Notes: generated from the sequence alone by a model not told the origin. A DNA stretch of 8,468 nt from Halothiobacillus neapolitanus (GCA_020722165.1 DYLI01000032.1:1-8468); one strand, 5' to 3'. Positions 1 through 6,694 are shown, numbered from the stretch's first letter. Made by a program: numbers and translations.

Positions 1-6
1 TTCCTC

Positions 7-40
7 AAAGCCCTCCGTCATTCTCTTGACGGGGGGCTTT
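7..40 (+). terminator. Rho-independent-type terminator hairpin of an upstream gene
   Basis: A 14-bp stem (arms 7-20 and 27-40) encloses a six-base loop TTCTCT; all pairs are Watson-Crick except one G-U (14 with 33). The arms run AAAGCCC... to ...GGGCTTT, the usual shape in which the outer A/T pairs carry part of the U tract. The downstream tail (GGCTTTGCAT) is only weakly T-rich, so termination strength is uncertain, and the near-symmetrical stem could act on either strand. It most likely ends a gene lying before the window. Confidence 0.75.
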
Positions 41-125
41 GGCTTTGCATGGGTTAAATATCCTGAAAGGGCTATTTAAAGTTAAGTTCTGCTTCTACTG
101 CAGATATTAGGATGGATTTATCTTA

Positions 126-365
126 GTGCCTTTGGCTAAACGTGTTAAAACGAGCCAAAAAATTGAGGTCAAAGCTGTGAACCGTTTATTCAAGTGGACG
201 TTGGTGATTGGTATTCTGGTGACATCATTTGGTGTCATTGCTGGATTTACGACGATGTTTATGGGGCTGGATAATTTTGCACTCTATTTTATCGGCGTGG
301 TACCAATCGGTTTTTTGTTTGTATTCGCCGCGCTGACGGGGTGGATTATGGCGGGCGGAAAATAA
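126..365 (+). CDS. Small two-helix integral membrane protein, function unknown
   Basis: A 79-residue protein I do not recognise. A basic N-terminus (several Lys/Arg in the first 20 residues) is followed by two hydrophobic segments, about residues 23-47 and 52-75, separated by a short polar turn (GLDN), ending in GGK. This suggests a hairpin inner-membrane protein with both ends in the cytoplasm. The GTG at 126 has only a distant AGGA (109-112, 13 bases away). A second GTG at 177 has a better-placed TGAGG (164-168, 8-base spacing) and would give 62 residues starting just before helix 1; either start is possible. The gene converges on xerC with 13 bases between the two stop codons and no hairpin between them. 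The hydrophobic pattern and codon run look genuinely coding, but no function can be assigned. Confidence 0.6.
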   Translation: MPLAKRVKTSQKIEVKAVNRLFKWTLVIGILVTSFGVIAGFTTMFMGLDNFALYFIGVVPIGFLFVFAALTGWIMAGGK

Positions 366-378
366 TCATGCGCGCCAT

Positions 379-1347
379 TTATGACGTTGTTGGTTTGCTT
401 GCATTCACCCCCCGTCTCGCGCGCGGGTGGGCGGCATCGTAGGTCTTCGCTAAATGCTGAAAATCGAGATGAGTGTAAATTTGAGTAGTGCCTAGGTTTT
501 CATGACCAAGCAGTTCTTGTACAGCACGCAGGTCGCTGCTGTTCTGTAAAAAATGGCTGGCACACGCGTGACGTAGCATGTGGGGATGAACTTTTCCAGA
601 TAATCCATTGCATCGCGCGAGGCGGTTGAGGCGCTCCTGTACGTTGCGTGGACTTATACGGCTGCGACGCTGGCTGAGGAAGAGTGCGGATTCTGTAGGA
701 GTTGCATACCTATTGCGCAGAGCAAGCCATAGACGTATCGCCTTGATTGAGGCATCACCCAAGGGGTTGATGCGCGTCTTTTGCCCCTTGCCAAGTATGC
801 GGATTTCTCCGGTGCTCAGATCCATGTCCTGGAGATTCAATCCGCACACTTCGGCCAAACGTAAGCCACTACCGTACATGAGTTCGAGCATGGCAAGGTC
901 GCGTATTTCTAGTGGGTTTTCGGTGCTGCGGTCAAGAAGCTGTGGCATGGTGTCTGCATCCAGTGTTGCGGGTAACTGGCGCGTGGCACGCGGCAGGCGC
1001 AACCCTTGGCTGGGATCTTTGACAATCAGTTTTTGTTGTCGCAGGTATTTGAACAGGGCACGTACTGCGGCTAGACGTCGGCTTAGAGAGCGGGGGGCAA
1101 GTCCTTGTGCGTGACGTTTGGCTAGCCAGAGCTTTAGATCGGTGGCACTTAAGTTTTGCCAGTCCGTAAAATTCGCTGTACCGAAGAAGTTCCACGCATC
1201 ACAAATGTCGCTGCGATAGGCCGCTTGAGTATGCAACGAGGTGTTGCGCGCACTGAGTTCGTCCAGGAAGGCATTGAGTCGCGGGACGGTTTCCGAATTA
1301 CGCGGCGGAGTGTGCTCTGAACGTGATCTGCTCTGCTCTTGCATCAT
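379..1347 (-). CDS. xerC: Tyrosine recombinase XerC
   Basis: Site-specific recombinase that with XerD resolves chromosome dimers at dif, acting in the cytoplasm at the FtsK-bearing septum. From the ATG at 1347 the protein has 322 residues (E. coli XerC has 298). An N-terminal SAM-like core-binding domain (about 25-110) precedes the catalytic domain (about 130-310). All six catalytic residues are visible: Arg163 (GSGLRLAE), Lys187 (LGKGQK), His256 and Arg259 (HPHMLRH), His282 (LLGHEN) and nucleophile Tyr291 (TTQIYTHLD). The C-terminal DAAHPRARRG is the XerC ending rather than that of XerD or a phage integrase. A TTG at 1362 would add five residues; neither start has a clear Shine-Dalgarno, and the ATG is preferred on codon type. 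It lies 21 bases after the DUF484 gene, in the dapF-yigA-xerC order known from enterics, so it is probably cotranscribed. The N-terminal 20 residues are an unalignable Ser/Arg-rich extension. Confidence 0.95.
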   Translation of the reverse strand: MMQEQSRSRSEHTPPRNSETVPRLNAFLDELSARNTSLHTQAAYRSDICDAWNFFGTANFTDWQNLSATDLKLWLAKRHAQGLAPRSLSRRLAAVRALFKYLRQQKLIVKDPSQGLRLPRATRQLPATLDADTMPQLLDRSTENPLEIRDLAMLELMYGSGLRLAEVCGLNLQDMDLSTGEIRILGKGQKTRINPLGDASIKAIRLWLALRNRYATPTESALFLSQRRSRISPRNVQERLNRLARCNGLSGKVHPHMLRHACASHFLQNSSDLRAVQELLGHENLGTTQIYTHLDFQHLAKTYDAAHPRARRGVNASKPTTS

Positions 1348-1368
1348 GGTGCTTGTTGGCAAGCTGGC

Positions 1369-2157
1369 TTAAACGCTCGGCATGCCTAGGCGCGCCATGC
1401 TTGCACTGAGTAGCTCACTGATTTGCTCCAGAAATAGCTTGCCCATGTCGGGGCTGAAGCCCTGTGGACTGCGTTTAATCAGTAGAAGTGTACCGAGGCG
1501 TTCTGTGGGTGGACTGACTTGGCTGATTCTACACATTGCAAAAATAGGAATGACTGCAGTTGATCCCGTTTCAGGAAGGCCGTGTCGACGTAAAATTTGA
1601 CGCAGATCATTGTTGCTGCGCGGAGTTTGTGGTGTTTTGATTTGATACAGCGACATCCACGCTGTGGTCAGGGCGCTGCCGATGTTGCTTTCAAAATCGA
1701 GTTCAGGGCATTGCGCGTATAGCGTTTGCACGTTGGTCGAGCTTCGATCAAGGTGGATTAGCGCTGCGGCAAGATCAAAATTGACACACAAGTGCTCTTG
1801 AAGCGTTTGCAGTATCGCGCATGGTGTTTGCGCGCTTATTAAGTGCACGGCCAAATGGTGCATGTGCAGGGAACGGTATTCATTGGCTTGAGCTTCACCA
1901 TGCAAGTCGTGGAGCGACTGCTCCAGAGTGATTTGCTTTTCACGCAGTAATTCGCTTTGTCGGCTAACAAGTGACAACGTGCCGTTGTGGTCTTCGGGCA
2001 GACGTAATCGGGTGAGTACGTGCTCGTGCGTAATGAAAAAATCAGGATGGTCTTGCAAGAATTGTTGCACTTCTTCGGCGTTCACCCCATGCTTTGATTC
2101 CATATCCTGCAAGGAATTTTCAGTATGTAGGTGGATATTCACTAAAGATGCGCTCAT
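1369..2157 (-). CDS. DUF484 family protein (YigA-like)
   Basis: A 262-residue protein of the DUF484 family, whose biochemical role is not established. The N-terminal part carries the family signatures VQQFLQDHPDFF (about 30-41) and LRLPEDHNGTLSLVSRQ (51-67). A charged, probably coiled-coil stretch follows (about 65-95), then a GAF-like alpha/beta region (about 100-258) ending in EQISELLSASMARLG. The ATG at 2157 overlaps the dapF stop as ATGA, implying translational coupling, which is why I keep this start. An ATG at 2103 (residue 19) would also preserve the conserved part but has an AGGA too close to it. Position between dapF and xerC matches E. coli yigA. No signal peptide or membrane segment is visible, so it should be cytoplasmic. 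Confidence 0.9.
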   Translation of the reverse strand: MSASLVNIHLHTENSLQDMESKHGVNAEEVQQFLQDHPDFFITHEHVLTRLRLPEDHNGTLSLVSRQSELLREKQITLEQSLHDLHGEAQANEYRSLHMHHLAVHLISAQTPCAILQTLQEHLCVNFDLAAALIHLDRSSTNVQTLYAQCPELDFESNIGSALTTAWMSLYQIKTPQTPRSNNDLRQILRRHGLPETGSTAVIPIFAMCRISQVSPPTERLGTLLLIKRSPQGFSPDMGKLFLEQISELLSASMARLGMPSV

Positions 2158-2984
2158 AAGTCGATATGCCCTGTAAAAACTCGACTGGCCGGCCCGGTCA
2201 TCATGACAGGATGGCCTTCACCCGCCCAATGGATGGTTAGTTGCCCACCGGGCAAGTCAACGCGCACCTCTTCAGACAACCAACCGTGCACGCGCCCAGC
2301 AACCACAGCTGCACAGGCACCTGTCCCGCAGGCGAGTGTTTCTCCCGCGCCGCGTTCATATACGCGCAGGCGAATATGATTGGGCGTGAGAACCTGCATA
2401 AATCCAACATTGGTATGCTTTGGAAAGCGAGGATGAGTTTCGATGAGTGATCCAAGCTCCTTTACAGGGGCATGGTCGAGATTATCGACACGCAGTACCG
2501 CGTGGGGGTTACCCATAGAAACAACGCTTATGTTATGGATTTCATGTTGCACGCTAAGCGGGTAACTCAGGCTGCGTTCGGGTGCGATAAATGGAATATC
2601 GGCGGGCTCAAAACGCGGCTCGCCCATGTTCACCCGTACCTGTCCGTTGGCTTCGATGTGTAGAACAATGATTCCTGATGCTGTTTCCACCGGGATGGTG
2701 TCAGCAATGGTTAAGCCTTCATCACGCACGAAGCGAGCAAAACAACGCGCGCCATTGCCACATTGTTCAACCTCGCTGCCATCCGCGTTGAAAATGCGGT
2801 AACGGAACAGCGCGTTTGGGTTTGGAGTCGGCTCAACCAGCAGTAGTTGATCGCAGCCGATACCGAAGTGACGGTCGGCTAAAAACCGTACTTGTTCGCT
2901 ACTTGGGGCGATGTTTTGACGCACGCCATCCAAAACAACAAAATCATTGCCGAGTCCGTGCATTTTTACGAAGCGTAACGACAT
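2154..2984 (-). CDS. dapF: Diaminopimelate epimerase
   Basis: Converts LL- to meso-diaminopimelate by a cofactor-independent two-cysteine racemisation, the penultimate step to lysine and the source of the peptidoglycan cross-linking residue. The 276 residues match the usual family length (E. coli 274). The N-terminus MHGLGNDFVVLD (8-19), the first active-site Cys75 in QCGNGARCFARF, the substrate-binding MGNPHAV (157-163) and the second catalytic Cys219 in ERGAGETLACGTGA are all intact. The ATG at 2984 gives the family N-terminus but has no good Shine-Dalgarno. It heads the leftward dapF-DUF484-xerC unit, with its stop overlapping the next start by four bases. A TATAAT lies about 35 bases upstream. 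It follows moaA by 82 bases with no terminator seen between, so read-through from moaA is possible. Confidence 0.97.
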   Translation of the reverse strand: MSLRFVKMHGLGNDFVVLDGVRQNIAPSSEQVRFLADRHFGIGCDQLLLVEPTPNPNALFRYRIFNADGSEVEQCGNGARCFARFVRDEGLTIADTIPVETASGIIVLHIEANGQVRVNMGEPRFEPADIPFIAPERSLSYPLSVQHEIHNISVVSMGNPHAVLRVDNLDHAPVKELGSLIETHPRFPKHTNVGFMQVLTPNHIRLRVYERGAGETLACGTGACAAVVAGRVHGWLSEEVRVDLPGGQLTIHWAGEGHPVMMTGPASRVFTGHIDL

Positions 2985-3017
2985 ATTTTTGGGCGCTTAG
3001 AGTGCAAGATGTCTAGG

Positions 3018-3023
3018 ATTATA
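3018..3023 (-). promoter_or_regulatory. Candidate -10 box for the dapF operon
   Basis: On the minus strand the 82-base moaA-dapF gap contains a perfect TATAAT, preceded by two copies of ATTAAGGC spaced 13 bases apart. No convincing -35 hexamer sits 16-18 bases upstream (AAGATT is the nearest), so this could be an activator-dependent or weak promoter. Transcription would start near 3011, giving a short leader of about 27 bases before the dapF ATG. Confidence 0.4.
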
Positions 3024-3066
3024 GCCTTAATTTTGGCCTTAATCTTGCCGAGCATTTGAGGTGTCG

Positions 3067-4074
3067 TTAGCCGCCGGTCATCGACATGAATCGCACGATT
3101 TGTCCCGGTTTTTCAGTGAATTCATGGCGCTCCGGCTTGAGGCCGATTGCGGCGACAAGAGCTTCCTTGAGTTCGTCGTCGGGAATACCACGGCGCAACA
3201 GGTCGCGTAGCGGGTAGTTGTGCTCTTGGCCGAGGCACATGTAGAGCGTGCCATCCACGGAGAGGCGCACGCGGTTGCAGGTTTCACAAAAGTGCTGTGA
3301 TATCGGTGTGATAAAGCCGATATGGGTATCTGTGCCCGCCACGCGCAAATAACGTGCCGGACCACCACCATAAATCAGGCTGCTATCTACGGAGCCGTCG
3401 ATGGTGGGAATTAAATCAAAGCGTTGACTGAGCTGCTTTTTGACGGTTTGCAGGTCGAGATAGTGGTCACTTGCATTGCGTCCGGTGTCGCCCATGGGCA
3501 TGGTTTCGATCATGCGCAAGGTGAAGCCGTGTTTGACACAGAACTCAAGCATGTCACCGATTTCATCATCGTTGACACCTTTCATCGCCACCATATTGAT
3601 TTTGATCGGTGCAAATCCTTCGGCCTTGGCCGTAAGGATGCCATCAAGCACCTTGTCCAGACGACCTTGGGTGATGTCCTTAAAGCGTTCGGGGCGTAGC
3701 GTGTCAAGGCTGATATTGAGGCGATCAACACCTGCCTGGCGCAGGGCATGTGCCTGTTTGCCAAGGCGGGTGGCATTCGTCGAAAGGGAAATATCCGGGA
3801 TACCAACATCGTGCTTGAGGCGACGGGCAAGGATATCCACGTCTTTGCGTACCAAGGGCTCGCCGCCCGTAATGCGCAAACGTTTCAAACCCATGTCGTA
3901 CATGATAGCGACGACGCGCTCGATTTCATCAAAGGTCAGCCAGTGAGCAGGCTCTTCAAAATCCTTGAAACCTTCGGGCATGCAATAAAAGCAACGCAGG
4001 TCGCAACGATCCGTCACTGACAGACGCAGGTATTCGATTTTGCGTCCAAAAGGGTCGATCAGAGAGTGCGACAT
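3067..4074 (-). CDS. moaA: GTP 3',8-cyclase MoaA (radical SAM)
   Basis: Catalyses the first step of molybdenum cofactor synthesis: radical-SAM cyclisation of GTP to 3',8-cyclo-GTP, which MoaC then converts to cyclic pyranopterin monophosphate. The protein has 335 residues. The N-terminal [4Fe-4S] motif CX3CX2C is at Cys24, Cys28 and Cys31 (DRCDLRCFYCMP), with the SAM-binding GGEP at 70-73. The C-terminal substrate cluster CX2CX13C is at Cys263, Cys266 and Cys280. The chain ends in the Gly-Gly tail (SMTGG) needed for activity in this family. The frame is open to an ATG at 4158, but I chose 4074. It has a GAGG six bases upstream, and MSHSLIDPFGRKIEYLRLSV is the normal MoaA N-terminus; the extra 28 residues look non-conserved. 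It is separated from moaC by 287 non-coding bases and so may have its own promoter. Confidence 0.97.
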   Translation of the reverse strand: MSHSLIDPFGRKIEYLRLSVTDRCDLRCFYCMPEGFKDFEEPAHWLTFDEIERVVAIMYDMGLKRLRITGGEPLVRKDVDILARRLKHDVGIPDISLSTNATRLGKQAHALRQAGVDRLNISLDTLRPERFKDITQGRLDKVLDGILTAKAEGFAPIKINMVAMKGVNDDEIGDMLEFCVKHGFTLRMIETMPMGDTGRNASDHYLDLQTVKKQLSQRFDLIPTIDGSVDSSLIYGGGPARYLRVAGTDTHIGFITPISQHFCETCNRVRLSVDGTLYMCLGQEHNYPLRDLLRRGIPDDELKEALVAAIGLKPERHEFTEKPGQIVRFMSMTGG

Positions 4075-4361
4075 GCGATGCCTCGTATTGTTTGCGTCGC
4101 TGTGACGATAGGCATTTGTAACTATATTGTAAAACGCTAATTTACGATGGTGAATCAATCCTTTTTATGGGTGCATGGTTGGCGCGGCATAAAGTCAGTT
4201 TCAAGCTCGAACCATCGGCAGGATGGGTGTGCATATCGAGTTTTGTTGCAGGAGTCGTTATGTCTCATTGGATACAACGTTAGCTGAGGAAAAAGTGCAT
4301 GGCAAGTTTTTATTTGTAAACGTTGAGTCGTGGAGGATAGGGCGCTTTGATAAACGCTCTT
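4075..4361 (-). other. Non-coding leader between moaC and moaA
   Basis: A 287-base gap in an otherwise tightly packed leftward Moco cluster. I find no convincing gene in it. The longest start-to-stop frame on the minus strand is 37 codons (4155-4268) with no ribosome binding site. It does hold a nested hairpin (4206-4240, listed separately), several A/T-rich runs near 4085-4145 and 4310-4320, and the moaA Shine-Dalgarno GAGG at its left end. It is large enough for a promoter and a regulatory leader for moaA. In other bacteria moaA leaders can carry the Moco riboswitch, but I cannot match that motif by eye. Confidence 0.5.
4206..4240 (-). ncRNA. Nested stem-loop in the moaA leader
   Basis: The outer arms CTCGA (4206-4210) and TCGAG (4236-4240) and inner arms CCATC (4212-4216) and GATGG (4222-4226) form two stacked 5-bp stems around a five-base loop. 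A nine-base asymmetric internal loop lies on one side. In the moaA transcript this would lie about 130-170 bases before the start codon. Stems are short, so this is only a candidate structured element, not a recognised riboswitch. Confidence 0.3.
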
Positions 4362-4889
4362 TCAACGCATCGGGCTTGCAGGCGATGGGTTTCGTTCCGG
4401 CAACATCTGCCAATGCCCGCTTTTGCCGCCTTTCTTTTCCACAACACCAATACGGTCAATGACCATGCCACGATCGACCGCTTTGCACATATCGTAAATT
4501 GTTAGCGCGGCAGTGCTGGCGGCCATGAGGGCTTCCATTTCGACGCCGGTTTGCCCCTTGAGGGCGCAGGTGGCGGTGATGTGAATGCAGTTATCGTGAG
4601 GTATAGGCTGCAAAACCACCTCCACCTTGGTGAGTAGCAGCGGGTGACACAGTGGAATTAAATCCGCCGTGCGCTTGGCCGCCATAATGCCGGCCACGCG
4701 CGCCACGGCGAGCACGTCGCCTTTTTTGTGTTTGCCTTCGGTAATCAATGCCAGCGTTTCGGGCTGCATACGCACAATGGCCTGCGCGGTGGCTTCGCGG
4801 TGAGTTTCGGCTTTGTCACCGACATCGACCATGCGCGCAGCGCCGCTTGCATCAATGTGGGTCAGTTCAGTGGAGATCGTTTCGTTCAT
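4362..4889 (-). CDS. moaC: Cyclic pyranopterin monophosphate synthase MoaC
   Basis: Converts 3',8-cyclo-GTP, the MoaA product, into cyclic pyranopterin monophosphate in the cytoplasm. The 175 residues comprise a complete MoaC core ending at the usual GGKSGHW (residues 154-160), followed by a 15-residue Pro/Ser-rich tail that typical ~160-residue homologues lack. Expected active-site residues are present: Lys56 in GKHKKGDV, His82 in LCHPL, and Asp133 and Lys136 in YDMCKAVDRGM (E. coli K51, H77, D128, K131). MEALMAAS is at 118-125. The ATG at 4889 overlaps the moeA stop as ATGA, so translation is probably coupled to moeA. The frame continues without a stop for 68 codons beyond the TGA at 4362, but that stretch has no visible MoaC or other domain character. 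Confidence 0.97.
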   Translation of the reverse strand: MNETISTELTHIDASGAARMVDVGDKAETHREATAQAIVRMQPETLALITEGKHKKGDVLAVARVAGIMAAKRTADLIPLCHPLLLTKVEVVLQPIPHDNCIHITATCALKGQTGVEMEALMAASTAALTIYDMCKAVDRGMVIDRIGVVEKKGGKSGHWQMLPERNPSPASPMR

Positions 4890-6082
4890 GCCAAAAGTTC
4901 GCTGAATAGATGGACGTTCACAAGGTCACCCGGGTGGATAAGAGTGTTTTCTGGCAGTTCAACCAAGGCTTCCGCCCAACTTAGCGAGCTAAGTACACCT
5001 GAGCCCTGGTTGGCATAGAGTTCAATGTGCTGCTCGGCAGTGATGCGCCCGCGTGCAAATTCACGGCGGTCACTCATTCGTGTGGTGTTGAATGCGGCGG
5101 GCAAGCGCAATGGGCGTAAATCAGTCACTGTGGCACCCATGCGCTTGAGCAGAAAAGGGCGGGCGAACAAGGCGAAAGTGGCAAAGCTTGACACAGGATT
5201 ACCCGGCAGGCCGATAAATGGCGTGCCTGCCACATCACCAAAAGCCAGCGGCTTGCCCGGCTTCATGCGCACCTTCCATAAGTCGATTCGTCCAAGCGAC
5301 TCGACGGCGGCTTTGATATGGTCTTCCTCGCCGACCGACACGCCGCCCGAGGTGAGAATGACATCACATTCGCCCGCGATTTTGGCAAGGGCGTCGCGCG
5401 TGGCGGCAAAATCATCGGGCAAATGAATTTGATGACTGATTTGGCAGCCCAGTTGACGCAGTAATCCAAGCAATAACGTGGCGTTGGCGTTGTAAATGCA
5501 GCCGGGGCGCAACGCCAGGCCCGGTGCGGTGACCTCATCTCCGGAGGTCAACAAGGCAACGCGCAGCGGTGCGTAAACGCCTAACCGGCTGACCCCTGAT
5601 GAAGCGATCAACCCAAGATGCACGGGGTTTAGGCGTATGCCGCATTTAAGCAAAATCTGACTGGCATGGAAATCAGCCCCTTGGCGACGCACATCATCAA
5701 ACGGGGCGGGGCGCACGCTGAATACAAGGTTTTCGCCGGTCTGAGTGGCGGCCTCTTGCGCCACGATGGCATTGGCCCCGCTGGGCAAGGCGGCTCCGGT
5801 GAAAATGCGTGCGCTCTCGCCTTGGCCGAGCGGCTGCCCGACCGAGCCAGCGGCAATGCGCTGAGTGATGCGCAATTGGGTTTCGCCGCTCGGCGCAAGG
5901 TCAGCCGTGGCAATGGCATAGCCATCGAGCGTACTCACATCGCTAGGCGGGGAGTCGGCCAAAGCACAAACATCTTCAGCTAAAACACGGTTCAAACCCT
6001 CATCCAAGCCGCAATGAGTGACGCGAGAAATCGGTTGTGCCGCATCAATCAGTACGCGGCGGGCAGTCTCAAAGTCCAGCAT
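4886..6082 (-). CDS. moeA: Molybdopterin molybdenumtransferase MoeA
   Basis: Inserts molybdate into adenylylated molybdopterin to make active Moco. From the ATG at 6082 the protein has 398 residues, close to the usual ~400. Family motifs occur in order: STLDGYAI (50-57), RIFTGAALPSGANAIV (92-107), LTSGDEV (178-184), the MPT-binding TSGGVSVGEEDHIK (244-257), MKPGKPLAFG (273-282) and GLPGNPVSSF (291-300). A C-terminal beta domain covers about 325-398. The ATG has AAGGA six bases upstream and begins two bases after the moaE stop. A TTG at 6088 would overlap moaE by four bases and add two residues, but is less likely. It is cotranscribed with moaE and moaC. The second-position Thr-Leu before DGYA differs from the commoner Ala-Met, and I attach no functional meaning to this. 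Confidence 0.96.
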   Translation of the reverse strand: MLDFETARRVLIDAAQPISRVTHCGLDEGLNRVLAEDVCALADSPPSDVSTLDGYAIATADLAPSGETQLRITQRIAAGSVGQPLGQGESARIFTGAALPSGANAIVAQEAATQTGENLVFSVRPAPFDDVRRQGADFHASQILLKCGIRLNPVHLGLIASSGVSRLGVYAPLRVALLTSGDEVTAPGLALRPGCIYNANATLLLGLLRQLGCQISHQIHLPDDFAATRDALAKIAGECDVILTSGGVSVGEEDHIKAAVESLGRIDLWKVRMKPGKPLAFGDVAGTPFIGLPGNPVSSFATFALFARPFLLKRMGATVTDLRPLRLPAAFNTTRMSDRREFARGRITAEQHIELYANQGSGVLSSLSWAEALVELPENTLIHPGDLVNVHLFSELLA

Positions 6083-6084
6083 AC

Positions 6085-6552
6085 TCAATCCTTGTCCCAG
6101 CGGGCAGCCGCATCAAAATCACTTTCACGCGCATCCACCCAGTGCGCGCCTGCGGGCGTGGTTTCCTTTTTCCAAAATGGCGCACAAGTTTTAAGGTAAT
6201 CCATGATGTACTCACAGGCCTCAAACGCGGCATGGCGATGGCGGCTTGCGACCGCAACCATGACGATTTGATCGCAAGGCTGCAACACGCCGACGCGGTG
6301 AATGATGCTCACGCCGTCAAGCGGCCAACGCGCGCGCGCCTTGGCTTCGATGGCTTCCAGCGCGCGCTCGGTCATGCCCGGATAGTGTTCAAGTTCCATG
6401 GCGCTAATCTGGCTGTCGTGATGAATATCGCGCACCGTGCCCAAAAAGGCCGCAACCGCGCCAATATCGCTTTTCCCTGCACGCAGTTGCTGGATTTCCA
6501 GCCCAAGCTCGAAGTCTTCTGTTTGCACCCGCACCATAGTCATGCACCGCAT
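6085..6552 (-). CDS. moaE: Molybdopterin synthase catalytic subunit MoaE
   Basis: Large subunit of molybdopterin synthase; a MoaE dimer with thiocarboxylated MoaD adds the dithiolene sulfurs to cyclic pyranopterin monophosphate. With the ATG at 6552 it has 155 residues, the normal length. Visible landmarks are VRVQTEDFELG (7-17), FLGTVRD with Arg41, VASRHRHAAFEAC with His105/Arg106, and KTCAPFWKKE with Lys121 and Lys128 (E. coli K119 and K126, the MPT and MoaD-tail contacts). The protein ends in the expected HWVDAR...D region. Three in-frame ATGs (6552, 6543, 6537) lie close together and none has a clear Shine-Dalgarno; 6537 begins exactly at the conserved MVRVQ, so the start is unsettled. 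It is the first gene of the leftward Moco unit. The partner gene moaD, usually directly upstream, is absent here. Confidence 0.96.
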   Translation of the reverse strand: MRCMTMVRVQTEDFELGLEIQQLRAGKSDIGAVAAFLGTVRDIHHDSQISAMELEHYPGMTERALEAIEAKARARWPLDGVSIIHRVGVLQPCDQIVMVAVASRHRHAAFEACEYIMDYLKTCAPFWKKETTPAGAHWVDARESDFDAAARWDKD

Positions 6553-6608
6553 TCGTCAATATAAGGTGTGCATCATGCCGCATGGGGAGAGCCAAAGAAA
6601 TATCTAGC

Positions 6609-6657
6609 AGCCTGTCGGACTTGCGCGGCTAGTGCTCAGACCCGATAAGAACAGGCT
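6609..6657 (-). ncRNA. Two-stage stem in the moaE leader (possible element remnant)
   Basis: On the minus strand AGCCTG (right end 6657) pairs with CAGGCT (left end 6609). After a six-base 5' bulge, TCGG pairs with CCGA, enclosing a loop of about 23 bases. It would begin almost exactly at the transcription start predicted from the nearby -10 box. The plus-strand text CTAGCAGCCTGTCGGACTTG (6605-6624) also resembles, from memory, terminal repeats of some insertion sequences, so it may instead be a degenerate element end. No transposase is present. Confidence 0.35.
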
Positions 6658-6664
6658 TAGGTCT

Positions 6665-6694
6665 ATTAAAAGATTAGTAATTGCTGATATTCAA
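6665..6694 (-). promoter_or_regulatory. Candidate sigma-70 promoter for moaE-moeA-moaC
   Basis: On the minus strand TTGAAT (6689-6694) and TTTAAT (6665-6670) are separated by 18 bases: four of six matches at -35 and five of six at -10. Transcription would begin near 6658, giving a leader of about 105 bases before the moaE ATG. It is the best hexamer pair I see reading leftward in this gap. Confidence 0.4.

Noticed and set aside
407..435. GC-rich inverted sequence near the xerC 3' end as a possible terminator
   Set aside because: It lies inside xerC coding sequence, the arms pair only in short segments, and no T tract follows on either strand.
608..1114. Long open frame on the plus strand opposite xerC
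   Set aside because: Its Arg/Ser-rich translation is typical of antisense to a real gene; the minus strand carries a complete XerC with all catalytic residues.
3476..3946. Open frame of about 156 codons on the plus strand opposite moaA
   Set aside because: Low-complexity antisense translation; moaA is intact with both iron-sulfur motifs on the other strand.
4075..4158. Longer moaA reading frame starting at 4158
   Set aside because: The added 28 residues do not look like MoaA, and the ATG at 4074 has a well-spaced GAGG.
4195..4230. GGTTCGAGC on the minus strand, resembling a tRNA T-loop
   Set aside because: The flanking bases do not form a T-stem, and no acceptor, D or anticodon arms or CCA end can be placed around it.
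4155..4268. 37-codon minus-strand frame in the moaC-moaA gap
   Set aside because: No Shine-Dalgarno, no hydrophobic or domain pattern, and composition (many His, Cys, Pro) unlike neighbouring genes.
6037..6564. Open frame of about 175 codons on the plus strand spanning moaE and the start of moeA
   Set aside because: Antisense of MoaE; it crosses the moaE/moeA junction and has no recognisable domain.
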